A stretch of DNA of 64,000 bases, taken from NCBI GenBank assembly GCA_044868005.1, contig JBIOVX010000097.1:1-64000 (forward strand), read 5' to 3'. The notes below the pieces were generated by a model, which saw only the letters and a program-made list of their open reading frames with translations, was not told the DNA's origin and ran no database searches. Below are positions 1-7,774 of the stretch, one piece after another. Numbering within the stretch: the stretch's first letter is position 1; each line of letters begins with the position of its first letter. A program made the position numbers and the translations under genes. The DNA comes from DATARR01 sp044868005. GTDB taxonomy: Bacteria; Acidobacteriota; Thermoanaerobaculia; Multivoradales; UBA5704.

Positions 1-16
1 CGCCCTGAGACGTTGA

Positions 17-37
17 GGGCGGGGACAAGCCCCGCCC
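17..37. repeat. REP-like GC hairpin
   Basis: An 8-bp stem (gggcgggg at 17-24, ccccgccc at 30-37) with a 5-nt loop, followed by ctac. It lies just past the stop of the minus-strand barrel gene and resembles the GTAGGGGC palindrome at 51346-51389. It could end transcription, but there is no T-run. Confidence 0.5.
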
Positions 38-72
38 CTACGTTCCTCCGGCCTATGAGGCGCCCCTGCTCA

Positions 73-1176
73 TCAATACCTTCGCCAGTAGCCGAGGAAG
101 ACCACGTAGTCGGCGAAGGCGGCATCGCCGTGACGGCCGGGGACGGCGCGGTCGGGGACGCTGCGCGTGCGGTTGCGGTAGAGCGCGAACGGCACCCCCA
201 GGGACAGCGTGTGCGGCCCCCACGAGTAGCTCACGCCCGGATCGGCCGAGATGGCGTAACCCGGCCGCCGGAAGCCTTCGCTCTCGCCGATCAGGTCCTC
301 CACCGGAACACCCTCGAGGCGGAGGCCCAGGCTGGCTCCAGCTCCTTTCGTCTTCTTGAAGGCGTAGCTGGCCCCGGCCCGTGCCACGTACTGATCGGCG
401 ACCGACATGATCGCCTCGCCGGCGCCGCCGCGGCCCGTGGGCACGCCGTTGAGCCCTTTCGGATTGATCAGGTAGCTGGCCGAGCCGTAGAGGGCGAAGG
501 TGCTTCTGGGGATGCGCTGGAAAGCCTGCAGATCGAGGACGACCCCGTATCCTCCGTCGCCGGGCTGGATCGACTGGTCGACGATCGCGGTGTCGGTGAC
601 GTACTGGCCGTTCACCAGCCGCAGCCGCTCGTCCGCGACGTCGTCCTGGCCGGTGGGAAACTTGACTCCCAGGGCGAACGAGGCGTTGCCGTTCGGATGC
701 GTGAGCGGCTTCCAGAGCAGGCGCTCGGCCTTCAAGACGATGTCACCTATGCCATCGGCCTCGACGCGGCTGCGGGCGACGATTTCCCGGTTCGAGTCGC
801 GGATCCCGCTCGATCGCGCGGCCCTGAAGTACGGAACGCTGAGCAAGAAGCTCCACTGCGGGGTCGCGTTGTAGCGGATCCCGAAATCCACGATGTCGAT
901 GTGGTTGATGACCTCGCTGCCTTCCTCTTTACGCTCGACCTGTTCCTCGGGGCCCACGTAATGGCGGTCCGAGCGTTGGTACCGCCAGCTCATCGAGAAC
1001 TGCCAGCGGTTCGGTCCGTTATAAGTACCTTCTGCCACGCCAAGCACGGGCGCGTCCATGCGGGCGGCTACTCAGCCCTGGGCCCAGGCGTGCCGGGGCG
1101 CTCCTATCAGCAGGCCGGCCAGGAACAGCCCGGCGATGACGAGGGATCGAGGTGCGGGGAGCAGAGGGGAACGCAT
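73..1176 (-). pseudogene. Outer-membrane beta-barrel protein split by an in-frame TGA
   Basis: The body, read from ATG at 1059, is 328 residues of short alternating strands ending in GYWRRY, an aromatic C-terminus typical of outer-membrane barrels; no substrate can be named. In the same frame upstream there is a proper start: a purine-rich ribosome site (gaaggag), ATG at 1176, and a 34-residue signal peptide with arginine N-region, hydrophobic core and a likely AWA-QG cleavage site. A TGA at 1074-1072 then stops translation five codons before the ATG at 1059. Signal peptide and barrel therefore belong together but are separated by one stop codon. A recent nonsense mutation, a base-call error or readthrough are all possible. 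Starting at 1059 would leave the barrel without an export signal. Confidence 0.6.
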
Positions 1177-1350
1177 CGTGTGTCTCCTTCGGACGGTCAT
1201 GACGACAAGATCAGATGGACTAAGACAAGCTTAATCTACTTAAGCGCCCGGCGCGATCCATAGCCGGGCTATCCCAAAGAAGTACCAGAATCTTTACCGG
1301 TCCTGCGCCGGCGGAGTCTATACTCTACTCAGGAAGCAGGGGAGGAGACC

Positions 1351-1722
1351 ATCCACAGGCAGGGCCGTTCTCTCGTTGTCTGCGCCTCGGGTCTGGCCGT
1401 GTCGGCCCTGCTCTCGGGCTGCGCGCTGGTGGACCGGATGAGCGGCGTGGCGGAGACCCGGCGGCTCCAGGAGGCCGGCGTGCCGGCGAGCGCCCGCATC
1501 CTGGAGATCTGGGATACCGGAATCACCGTCAACGACGATCCCGTGATCGGCATGCGCGTCGAGATCGACCGGCCGGACGGCACCGCCTATCCCGCGACCA
1601 TTCCCAAGAGCCTGATCTCCCGCCTCGACGTCCCGCGCTTCCAGCCGGGCGCCAGCGTGTCGGTGCGGATCGATCCGCAGGATCCCGCGATCGTGGCGTT
1701 GGACGCGTACAAGTACCGGTGA
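1351..1722 (+). CDS. Small lipoprotein, possible non-AUG (ATC) start
   Basis: Predicted lipoprotein of unknown function with a lipobox ALLSGC and a mature part of about 100 residues that looks like a small beta domain. The first conventional start, GTG at 1399, leaves only seven residues before the lipid-modified Cys, too few for a signal peptide. Reading back in frame gives a normal signal peptide (HRQGRS, then a hydrophobic core) to an ATC at 1351, which sits 4 nt behind GGAGGA. The true start is therefore either a rare ATC codon or a mutated ATG. The next gene begins inside its stop codon (GTGA overlap), so the two are probably co-translated. Function is unknown. Confidence 0.55.
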   Translation: MHRQGRSLVVCASGLAVSALLSGCALVDRMSGVAETRRLQEAGVPASARILEIWDTGITVNDDPVIGMRVEIDRPDGTAYPATIPKSLISRLDVPRFQPGASVSVRIDPQDPAIVALDAYKYR

Positions 1723-2477
1723 GGCCGGCCGCGCCCCTCACCTCCCCGGGCGGCAAGGCGGCTGACTTGAGACCAATCCTCCGCGTCTCCAAAGAGATCT
1801 TCGACCTCTTCCCCGACGCCGTGCTCGGCGTCATCACCGCCCACGGCGTCGACAACTCCGGCGGGGACGGCGCCATCCTCGAGAACCTCCGCCGCGAGGA
1901 GATCCAGGTCCGCGAGCGGCTGGCGGGCGTCCAGGTCTCCGAGCATCCGCACATCGCGCCCTGGCGCGAGGCCTATCGGAAGTTCGGCGCCAAGCCGAAG
2001 GACCATCCATCGTCGATCGAGAACCTCGTGCGGCGGGCGATCAAGGGGCAGCCGCTGCCGAGCATCAACTCGCTCGTCGACCTCTACAACACGGTCTCCC
2101 TGCGCTACCTCGTTCCGGCCGGGGGCGAGGACCTGGACCGCATCGAGGGTGACGTGCTCCTGACCCTCGCCTCGGCGGACGAGCCGCCCGTCCTCCTGCT
2201 CGGCGAAGCGGAGCCGCGCGCGCCCAAGCCCGGCGAGGTGATCTACAAGGACGACCTCGGGGCGATCTGCCGGCGCTGGAACTGGAAGGAGGCCGATCGC
2301 ACGAAGCTGATCTCCGGCACGCGGAATGCCGTGCTCGTCATCGAAGGGCTGCCGCCCGTGGGCCCGGATCTCGTGAAGCGGGCCGCCGACGCGCTCGCGG
2401 ACCTCCTCGGCGAGCACTGCGGAGGTTACATCGCCACGGCTCTCCTCGATCGCGCGCATCCCTCGGCGCCGCTGTGA
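1719..2477 (+). CDS. B3/4 domain protein (PheT B3/B4-like)
   Basis: A stand-alone protein of the B3/4 fold, the domain that in phenylalanyl-tRNA synthetase beta edits mischarged tRNA. Family features are the HPHIAPWREAYRKFGAKP segment, the SIENLVRRAIKG and INSLVDLYN motifs and the later DDLGAICRRWNWKEADRT region. Free-standing B3/4 proteins are thought to bind or hydrolyse aminoacyl-tRNA or amino-acid conjugates, but their role is unproven. The GTG at 1719 overlaps the upstream stop by 4 nt; a TTG about 16 codons later is an alternative start nearer the conserved region. A second, diverged B3/4 gene lies at 37272-37922. Confidence 0.75.
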   Translation: MRPAAPLTSPGGKAADLRPILRVSKEIFDLFPDAVLGVITAHGVDNSGGDGAILENLRREEIQVRERLAGVQVSEHPHIAPWREAYRKFGAKPKDHPSSIENLVRRAIKGQPLPSINSLVDLYNTVSLRYLVPAGGEDLDRIEGDVLLTLASADEPPVLLLGEAEPRAPKPGEVIYKDDLGAICRRWNWKEADRTKLISGTRNAVLVIEGLPPVGPDLVKRAADALADLLGEHCGGYIATALLDRAHPSAPL

Positions 2478-2499
2478 ATCCGCTTATCATCGTTCCGCC

Positions 2500-3123
2500 A
2501 TGCCGTTCACCATCGAGGAGATCCGGGAAGCTCTCGCGCGCCACCCGCCGGCGCTCGTAGCACGGGAACCGGCGCACGCCGAGGCCGCGGTGGCGCTGGT
2601 GCTGGCGGGCGCCGGCACCGAGCTGTCCCTCTGCGCCATCCGGCGGGCGGAGCACCCGCTGGACCCGTGGTCGGGACACATGGCGCTGCCGGGCGGCCGC
2701 TCCTCTCCCGAGGACACCGGTCCGCGGGTTGCCGCCGAGCGCGAGACCCTCGAGGAGGTCGGCATCGCGCTCACCGAGGCCCACTGGATCGGCCCGCTCT
2801 CGGACGTCCTGGTGCGCCTCGGCGGCGGCGACCGGCGCATGGTCCTCTCGCCGTTCGTCTATTACCTCGGAGAGGAGCTCGCGCCGTTCGCCCCCAGCGA
2901 CGAGGTGGCCGAGGCGTTCTGGATCCCGCTCGCGCATCTGTGGGATCCGCGCTACGCCAACCACCTCGAATGGGAGAGGAGCGGCGCGCGCCTGCTCTAC
3001 CCGGCCATCCGCTTCCGCGAGCACGCCATCTGGGGGATCACCTTTCGCGTCTTGACCCTCTTCTCGGACGTCCTCGACTCGCCGCTGCCGCACCTCGAGG
3101 AGATTCCGGGGCTCGGCCGCTGA
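2500..3123 (+). CDS. CoA-type Nudix hydrolase
   Basis: Predicted pyrophosphohydrolase of the NudL/NUDT7-8 group, which cleaves CoA or its thioesters to phosphopantetheine products. The Nudix box lies at residues 65-89 (GGRSSPED then RETLEEVGI), preceded by the IRRAEHPLDPWSGH stretch that matches the CoA-specific pattern before the box. At 207 residues it is the usual length. A possible -10 hexamer TATCAT lies at 2485-2490 with no clear ribosome site before the ATG, so the mRNA leader may be very short. It follows the B3/4 gene by 22 nt. The exact substrate is inferred from the family. Confidence 0.85.
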   Translation: MPFTIEEIREALARHPPALVAREPAHAEAAVALVLAGAGTELSLCAIRRAEHPLDPWSGHMALPGGRSSPEDTGPRVAAERETLEEVGIALTEAHWIGPLSDVLVRLGGGDRRMVLSPFVYYLGEELAPFAPSDEVAEAFWIPLAHLWDPRYANHLEWERSGARLLYPAIRFREHAIWGITFRVLTLFSDVLDSPLPHLEEIPGLGR

Positions 3124-3133
3124 TTCAGAGTTC

Positions 3134-3139
3134 TATAAT
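3134..3139 (+). promoter_or_regulatory. -10 box for the lipoprotein/hemY pair
   Basis: Perfect TATAAT about 45 nt before the ATG at 3185, leaving a roughly 40-nt leader that ends in AAAGGAGG. No good -35 is seen. Confidence 0.5.
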
Positions 3140-3184
3140 CAACGCGCCGTGAGGGCGCTCGCTCGGCCCTCGAAAGGAGGAGGT

Positions 3185-3451
3185 ATGAAGGCGATCACGA
3201 AGCTAGCGATGGTGGCCGGCGTCCTGGCGCTCTGCGCCTGCTACACGGCTCAGGACTGCTCGCGGGCCCGCTGCATGACCTGCCCGGCAGGACAGACGCC
3301 CGCGTTGAAGCCGCCGGAATGCTGCCGCTGCGTGCCGATCGAAGACAAGGTCAAGGACAAGGACTGCTCGAACGTCCGCTGCGCTGCCTGCCCGGAGGGC
3401 CAGCACCCGGCGCTCACGCCGCCGGACTGCTGCCGCTGCGTGCCGGATTGA
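3185..3451 (+). CDS. Cysteine-rich tandem-repeat lipoprotein
   Basis: 88 residues: a signal peptide ending in a lipobox-like ALCAC, then two near-identical 28-residue units. Each reads D-C-x4-C-x2-C-P-x-G-Q-x-P-A-L-x-P-P-x-C-C-R-C-V-P, separated by a charged linker EDKVKDKD. Six cysteines per unit suggest a disulfide-stabilised or metal-binding module at the outer membrane or periplasm. I do not recognise the family. The ATG at 3185 has a strong AAAGGAGG ribosome site. Its stop overlaps the ATG of protoporphyrinogen oxidase by one base (TGATG), so the two are probably translationally coupled. Whether that pairing means anything for heme synthesis is unknown. Confidence 0.75.
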   Translation: MKAITKLAMVAGVLALCACYTAQDCSRARCMTCPAGQTPALKPPECCRCVPIEDKVKDKDCSNVRCAACPEGQHPALTPPDCCRCVPD

Positions 3452-4785
3452 TGGGCGGCGACCACCTGGACATTCTCGTCGTAGGCGGAGGCATCTCCGG
3501 CCTGACGACCGCGTTTCACCTCGCCCGGAGCGGACGGCGCGTCGCCGTGCTCGAGGCGTCGGAACGCGTGGGCGGCTCGATCGAGACCTGCGTGGACGGA
3601 GCCTGGCGTTTCGAGACGGGACCGAACACCGTCGTCGAGAACGACGAGAGCGTCGGGCGGCTGATCCGGGATTGCGGACTGGAGGGCGAGAAGGTCACCG
3701 CCGCCGCCACGGCGAAGCGGCGCTATCTCTTCAAGAGCGGCTGTCTGGTGCCCCTGCCGGCGGGTCCAGGTGGATTCCTCGCCACTCCGCTCTTTCCCCT
3801 GAGCGCCAAGCTGCGGCTGCTCCGGGAGCCGTGGATCGGCAGGCCTGCGGACGGCGTCGAGGAGAGCATCGCCCAATTTGTCCGCCGCCGCCTGGGCCAG
3901 GCCTTCCTCGACTACGCCGTGGGCCCCTTCGTCTCCGGCGTCTACGCCGGCGATCCCGAGCGGCTCTCGGTGCGCTGGGCGGTGCCGAAGATCTTCGCGC
4001 TGGAGGAGCGGCACGGCAGCCTCATCCGCGGCGCGCTCGCCAGGCGCAAGGGGCCGGCGCCGGGCGGCGCCATGATCTCCTTCCGCCACGGCCTCGAAGA
4101 GCTGCCCCGGAAGCTGGCGCGCGAGATTGGCGACGTCCGCACCGGCGTGGCCTGCGCGAAGGTGATTCGCACCGGCGGCGGATTTCGCGCCGAGACCGCC
4201 GCGGGTCCGGTCGAGGCGCAGCGGGTGGTGCTGGCCGTGCCCGCCGACGTCGCGGCCCGGCTGCTCGACGAAGCCACCGCCGGCGCGAGCCGTCTCTTCG
4301 CCGAGATCCCTTACGCCCCCGTGGCCGTCGTCTCCCTCGGCTGGCGCCGCGCGGACGTTGGCCATCCCCTCGGCGGCTTCGGCTTTCTCGCGCCACGCAA
4401 GGAGGGGCTCCGCGTGCTCGGCTGTCTGTTTCCCTCCGAGATCTTCCCCGGCCGCGCTCCGGCAGGCCACGTGGCGCTCGCCGCCTTCGCCGGCGGACGC
4501 ACCGATCCCGAGATCGTGGAGTGGGATGACGAGCGCACCGTTGAGGCCGTCGTCAGCGAGCTGCGCGGTCCCCTCGGCCTCCAGGGAGAGCCCGCCTTCC
4601 AGCTCGTCCGCCGCTGGCCGCGCGCCATCCCGCAGTACGAGCTCGGCCACGGCCGTTTCGTCGAGCGGGCGCGGGAGATCGAGCGCGCCCTCCCCGGCCT
4701 GCGCATCGGCGGCAATTTCCTCGCCGGCGTCTCGGTGCCCGACTGCATCCGCAACGCCACGGCGATGGCGGCCGATCTGGCATAA
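3451..4785 (+). CDS. hemY: Oxygen-dependent protoporphyrinogen/coproporphyrinogen oxidase
   Basis: FAD enzyme that oxidises protoporphyrinogen IX (or coproporphyrinogen III in the Gram-positive branch) late in heme synthesis. The N-terminus has the dinucleotide-binding motif VVGGGISGLTTAFHLA followed by VAVLEASERVGG. The body carries the expected ETGPNTV and PFVSGVYAGDPERLSVRWA regions, and the C-terminus ends with the FAD-contacting IGGNFLAGVSVPDCIRNA. At 444 residues it is close to the usual 450-470. The ATG is chosen because it overlaps the upstream stop by one base and starts exactly before the FAD motif. No other heme gene is nearby. Confidence 0.92.
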   Translation: MGGDHLDILVVGGGISGLTTAFHLARSGRRVAVLEASERVGGSIETCVDGAWRFETGPNTVVENDESVGRLIRDCGLEGEKVTAAATAKRRYLFKSGCLVPLPAGPGGFLATPLFPLSAKLRLLREPWIGRPADGVEESIAQFVRRRLGQAFLDYAVGPFVSGVYAGDPERLSVRWAVPKIFALEERHGSLIRGALARRKGPAPGGAMISFRHGLEELPRKLAREIGDVRTGVACAKVIRTGGGFRAETAAGPVEAQRVVLAVPADVAARLLDEATAGASRLFAEIPYAPVAVVSLGWRRADVGHPLGGFGFLAPRKEGLRVLGCLFPSEIFPGRAPAGHVALAAFAGGRTDPEIVEWDDERTVEAVVSELRGPLGLQGEPAFQLVRRWPRAIPQYELGHGRFVERAREIERALPGLRIGGNFLAGVSVPDCIRNATAMAADLA

Positions 4786-4794
4786 TCGGCGCCG

Positions 4795-5025
4795 ATGAAT
4801 CCCAACCGCCTCTCCCGCCGCGCCATCGAGATCGTGGCGGAGAATCGCCTGCGGGAGATCCTGGAGCAGGAGAGGTTCGAAGACCTTCGCGGCTTCGCGC
4901 AACCGATCTCGGACATCGACGAGCCTTACGATCCGGACTGGTGGGTCAAGAAGTGGATCCGCCGCGAGGCGATCAGCCGGACGCTGGCGGAGCGGTTCGG
5001 CAAGGACTTCTGGGCTCGCGGCTAG
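4795..5025 (+). CDS. DUF1992-like small protein
   Basis: 76-residue basic protein resembling the DUF1992 domain (the conserved part of DnaJ homologue subfamily C member 28): an N-terminal helix, then DIDEPYDPDWWVKKWIRRE. Function is unknown. CATAAT preceded by TGG, an extended -10 shape, lies at 4781-4786, 8 nt before the ATG, with no Shine-Dalgarno sequence between, so a nearly leaderless transcript is possible. It starts 9 nt after hemY. Confidence 0.6.
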   Translation: MNPNRLSRRAIEIVAENRLREILEQERFEDLRGFAQPISDIDEPYDPDWWVKKWIRREAISRTLAERFGKDFWARG

Positions 5026-5029
5026 ATCC

Positions 5030-6058
5030 TCAAGCGCGGGCGAAGCCGACGGCCGTGCGCACCACCGCATAGAGATAGGCGCCGCCGATCAACAGCTTCA
5101 TCCCCGCCTGCGCGACGACGAAGATCGCGGCGAAGAGGCCCGTGCTGAACATCGCCACGCCGAACAGCACGAGGAACATCCGCCGCCAGCGGGGATTGGT
5201 CCTCCAGGTGCCGTCCCTCCAGGCCGCTTTGATCTCGGAGAAGCTGGCGCTGTCCTCACCGGAGACACCCACCGCCATGCCGGACGAGCGATAGGCAGAG
5301 CGGCGCCACAGCGCGGGGCTCCGTTCGAAACCGCGCCTCGCCAGGTCATCGATCTCCTCGCGGCTCATCGCCCGGTTCCTGAAGAGGGCCAGGCTCACGG
5401 CGCCGGAGATGAAGAGCGCGAGCCCGATCACGCCCAGGGGAATCGTCACCGCGAGGACCGCCTTCTGGTGAGCACCGGTCCAGGCGTGGAGGCGCTGCAA
5501 CGGCGGCAGCGCCTCGCCGACGCCGATGACGAGCAGGGCGCCGACAAGCATGAGGACCGTCTGCAGGACGCCGCGGATGCGCGCGCCGATCGTGGGTGGC
5601 GGCACCGGCGCCGGCTCGATCTCCGGCTCCGCCGGGGCGGCTTCCTCCTCGGCCGCGGGTTCCGCCTCGTAGAGCTCCTCTTCTTCTCTCGCCAGCGCCG
5701 CGTTGCGTTCGTCGGCGCGCTGGAGGGCGCGGACGAGCACGATGAAACCCCAGTTGAAGAGCAGCCAGCCGGCGGCGACGAGGAGCATGAGCAGCAGTTT
5801 GCGGCCGGCAGGCTCCGCCGGTCTCACCTGCTCCAGGAAACGCAGGAAGGCGACGATCAGCAGCGCCCACACGGCCGCGTAGGCGAATCCCCAGCGATAG
5901 GCCGGGGACCACCCCTCGGCCGGCGCGGCGGCCGACTCCTCGCTGGGAGGCGGCGGCAGCATGGCGGCGGTCCAGCGCACCATGACGAATACCATCGCCA
6001 GCGAGAGCCCGGCGATCGCCAGGAGATAAGGAAGAAGGTCCGAGAACGATGGCGTCAC
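5030..6058 (-). CDS. Multi-pass membrane protein, unknown function
   Basis: 342 residues with about six to seven predicted membrane segments: one at the N-terminus, two around residues 57-110, two in the middle around 165-220 and two near the C-terminus. A Glu/Pro-rich acidic linker (EEEELYEAEPAAEEEA) lies between the third and fourth segments. No family is recognised. It converges on the DUF1992-like gene with only 4 nt between stops and is transcribed divergently from the SnoaL-like gene at 6118. Confidence 0.65.
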   Translation of the reverse strand: MTPSFSDLLPYLLAIAGLSLAMVFVMVRWTAAMLPPPPSEESAAAPAEGWSPAYRWGFAYAAVWALLIVAFLRFLEQVRPAEPAGRKLLLMLLVAAGWLLFNWGFIVLVRALQRADERNAALAREEEELYEAEPAAEEEAAPAEPEIEPAPVPPPTIGARIRGVLQTVLMLVGALLVIGVGEALPPLQRLHAWTGAHQKAVLAVTIPLGVIGLALFISGAVSLALFRNRAMSREEIDDLARRGFERSPALWRRSAYRSSGMAVGVSGEDSASFSEIKAAWRDGTWRTNPRWRRMFLVLFGVAMFSTGLFAAIFVVAQAGMKLLIGGAYLYAVVRTAVGFARA

Positions 6059-6117
6059 GGCGTTGCATCCAGGGTACCACGGCGGCTCGGCTATGATCGC
6101 CTGCCGGGAGGAGCGGA

Positions 6118-6579
6118 ATGGACGCCAAGCGAGAGGACGTGGAGACGATCGAAGGCATCGTGAAGGCGCTGTACGAGGTGGTCTCCGGACCGGCGGGCTC
6201 GCGCGACTGGGAGCGCGAGCGCACCCTTCTCCATCCCGCCGCGCGGCTGATGCCGACGCGGCCGGAACCCCCGGGCGCCGCCGTGGACGTCTTCGATTGC
6301 GACGGTTACATCACCTCGCGCACGCCCTTCTTCGCCGCCAACGATTTCTACGAGATGGAAGTCGCCCATCGCATCGAGCGCTTCGGCAACATCGCCCACG
6401 TCTGGAGCACCTACGAGTACCGCCGCGCGCCGGACGCGGCGCCCCACGGTCGCGGCATCAACAGCATCCAGCTCTTCCACGACGGCGGTCGCTGGTGGGT
6501 GCTCTCCGTGCTGTGGGACAACGAACGGCCGGGGAATCCGCTGCCGGAGGAGTATCTTGGCAAGAAGAGGGATACGTGA
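6118..6579 (+). CDS. NTF2/SnoaL-like protein
   Basis: 153-residue cone-fold protein of the NTF2-like superfamily, which includes small hydrolases, isomerases and ligand binders. Typical elements are a first helix ending KALYEVVSG, the central strand VAHRIERFGNIAHVWSTYEY and the final INSIQLFHDGGRWWVLSVLWD. No substrate can be assigned. GGGAGGAG is placed well before the ATG, and a TATGAT hexamer near 6091 is a plausible -10. Confidence 0.7.
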   Translation: MDAKREDVETIEGIVKALYEVVSGPAGSRDWERERTLLHPAARLMPTRPEPPGAAVDVFDCDGYITSRTPFFAANDFYEMEVAHRIERFGNIAHVWSTYEYRRAPDAAPHGRGINSIQLFHDGGRWWVLSVLWDNERPGNPLPEEYLGKKRDT

Positions 6580-6583
6580 GCGT

Positions 6584-6589
6584 TACAAT
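6584..6589 (+). promoter_or_regulatory. -10 box before the hicB-like gene
   Basis: TACAAT 19 nt before the ATG at 6609, followed by TTGGAGGAG as ribosome site. It allows transcription independent of the upstream gene. Confidence 0.4.
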
Positions 6590-6608
6590 CTCACTTGGAG
6601 GAGACGCC

Positions 6609-6830
6609 ATGAGGGACTATCACATCAACATCTTCTGGAGCGACGAGGATGGCGGCTATATCGCCGACCTGCCTGACCTCGAGGCCTGTTCGGCCTTCGG
6701 CAACACCCCCGAGGAGGCCCTTGCCGAGGTCGAGAAGGCCAAAGAGGCCTGGCTGACCGTGGCTCGCGAGACAGGCAAAACTATCCCCGAACCTCGGTAC
6801 CGACCGGTGATCTACCAGGTCTCCCGCTGA
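6609..6830 (+). CDS. Orphan HicB-like antitoxin
   Basis: 73-residue protein of the HicB/UPF0150 fold: MRDYHINIFWSDEDGGYIAD, then LPDLEACSAFGNTPEEALAEV and a helix. HicB proteins normally neutralise the HicA mRNA interferase. No HicA (about 60 residues, double-stranded RNA-binding fold with a catalytic His) is found on either side, and the usual C-terminal DNA-binding domain is absent, so this is the short form. It may be a solitary regulator or a remnant of a toxin-antitoxin pair. Confidence 0.75.
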   Translation: MRDYHINIFWSDEDGGYIADLPDLEACSAFGNTPEEALAEVEKAKEAWLTVARETGKTIPEPRYRPVIYQVSR

Positions 6831-6852
6831 CTTGTCATACCGGGGCCATCGT

Positions 6853-7341
6853 ATGCAATTCGCTCGCAGGATCGTCCTGGCCTTCGTCCTCTGCGGCTGC
6901 CTCGGCTGCGTGGAAGGCCCCGCGCCCTCTCCTCACGGTGCGGCGGTCCCGATCGCGGCGCTGGACCTCCTGAGGCTGCGCGATCCCGGCACGAGCTGGG
7001 ACCGCAGAAGTCTCCTCCAGGCCGACCTCGACCAGGACGGCGTCGAGGACTTCGCGGCGCTCGGAAAGGACAAGGACCACTTCGTCGTCGGCATCGTTCA
7101 CGGCCCGGTGAAGGCCAGTGAGGACAAAGTCTGGACCCTCAACTTCCCCTGGGATGGCGGTGAGGACGCGCTCTGCTCGAAGCACGCGAAGATCGCCCTC
7201 GAATCGCTCGCCGAGAACGAGGGACCCGAAGAGGACCAGCCCAAGACAGGCCAGGGGCTCAACCTCAGCGACGACGAGTGCGACGCATTCCACATCTACT
7301 GGAACCCACGGAAGAAGCAATTCGACTGGTGGCGTCTCTAA
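6853..7341 (+). CDS. Lipoprotein with a DxDxDG calcium-binding-like motif
   Basis: 162 residues. The N-terminal signal peptide ends LCGCLGC, giving a lipid-modified Cys at about residue 19. The mature protein has DLDQDGVEDFAALG, the DxDxDG pattern seen in FG-GAP and calcium-loop proteins, and ends in a short aromatic stretch, FDWWRL. No family assigned. The ATG at 6853 is preferred over an in-frame start seven codons upstream because it begins the basic N-region FARR. The next gene starts 1 nt after its stop. Confidence 0.65.
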   Translation: MQFARRIVLAFVLCGCLGCVEGPAPSPHGAAVPIAALDLLRLRDPGTSWDRRSLLQADLDQDGVEDFAALGKDKDHFVVGIVHGPVKASEDKVWTLNFPWDGGEDALCSKHAKIALESLAENEGPEEDQPKTGQGLNLSDDECDAFHIYWNPRKKQFDWWRL

Positions 7342-7342
7342 G

Positions 7343-7774
7343 ATGAAGATCGTCTGCCTGGACGACGCCGGCTGCCTCTTCCTCTCGCCCAAGATCGAAG
7401 ACTGGAAGTACCTCGACGAGCACGGCATCACAGTAGTCATCGATTTGGAAGAGGGACTCGACCACGGCGTACCGACGATTCCCAACCACATCCTTTATCT
7501 CTATTTCCCCATCTACGACGAAGACCTGCCGGACCTGCCGAAGCTCGACGCCGTGGCGCGGCTGGGTGCCTCGCTGGTGGAGAGCGGGCACAAGGTGCTC
7601 TCCCACTGCGGCATGGGATTCAACCGTTCGGCCCTGGTGGCAGGCCTGATCCTCATGCATCTGGGAAAAACGGGCGAGGAGGTGGTGAGCTTGCTGCGAG
7701 AGCGGCGCCCGGGCGCGTTGTTCAACGAGAGGTTCGCCGAGTATCTGCTCGGTTATCCCGGCGCGCGTCCGTAG
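7343..7774 (+). CDS. Dual-specificity protein phosphatase
   Basis: 143-residue Cys-based phosphatase. The P-loop is HCGMGFNRS with nucleophile Cys89 and Arg95 (C-x5-R). A candidate general acid lies in the YDEDLPD loop near residues 58-64. The fold is a minimal DSP domain with no N- or C-terminal extension. The substrate could be a phosphoprotein or another phosphate ester. It starts directly after the lipoprotein gene, so they may share a transcript. Its last 53 nt overlap the convergent methyltransferase gene. Confidence 0.82.
   Translation: MKIVCLDDAGCLFLSPKIEDWKYLDEHGITVVIDLEEGLDHGVPTIPNHILYLYFPIYDEDLPDLPKLDAVARLGASLVESGHKVLSHCGMGFNRSALVAGLILMHLGKTGEEVVSLLRERRPGALFNERFAEYLLGYPGARP

Noticed and set aside
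6460..6840. Search for a HicA toxin next to the hicB-like gene
   Set aside because: No 55-65 codon frame with a HicA-like G-x-H motif is found on either strand close by.
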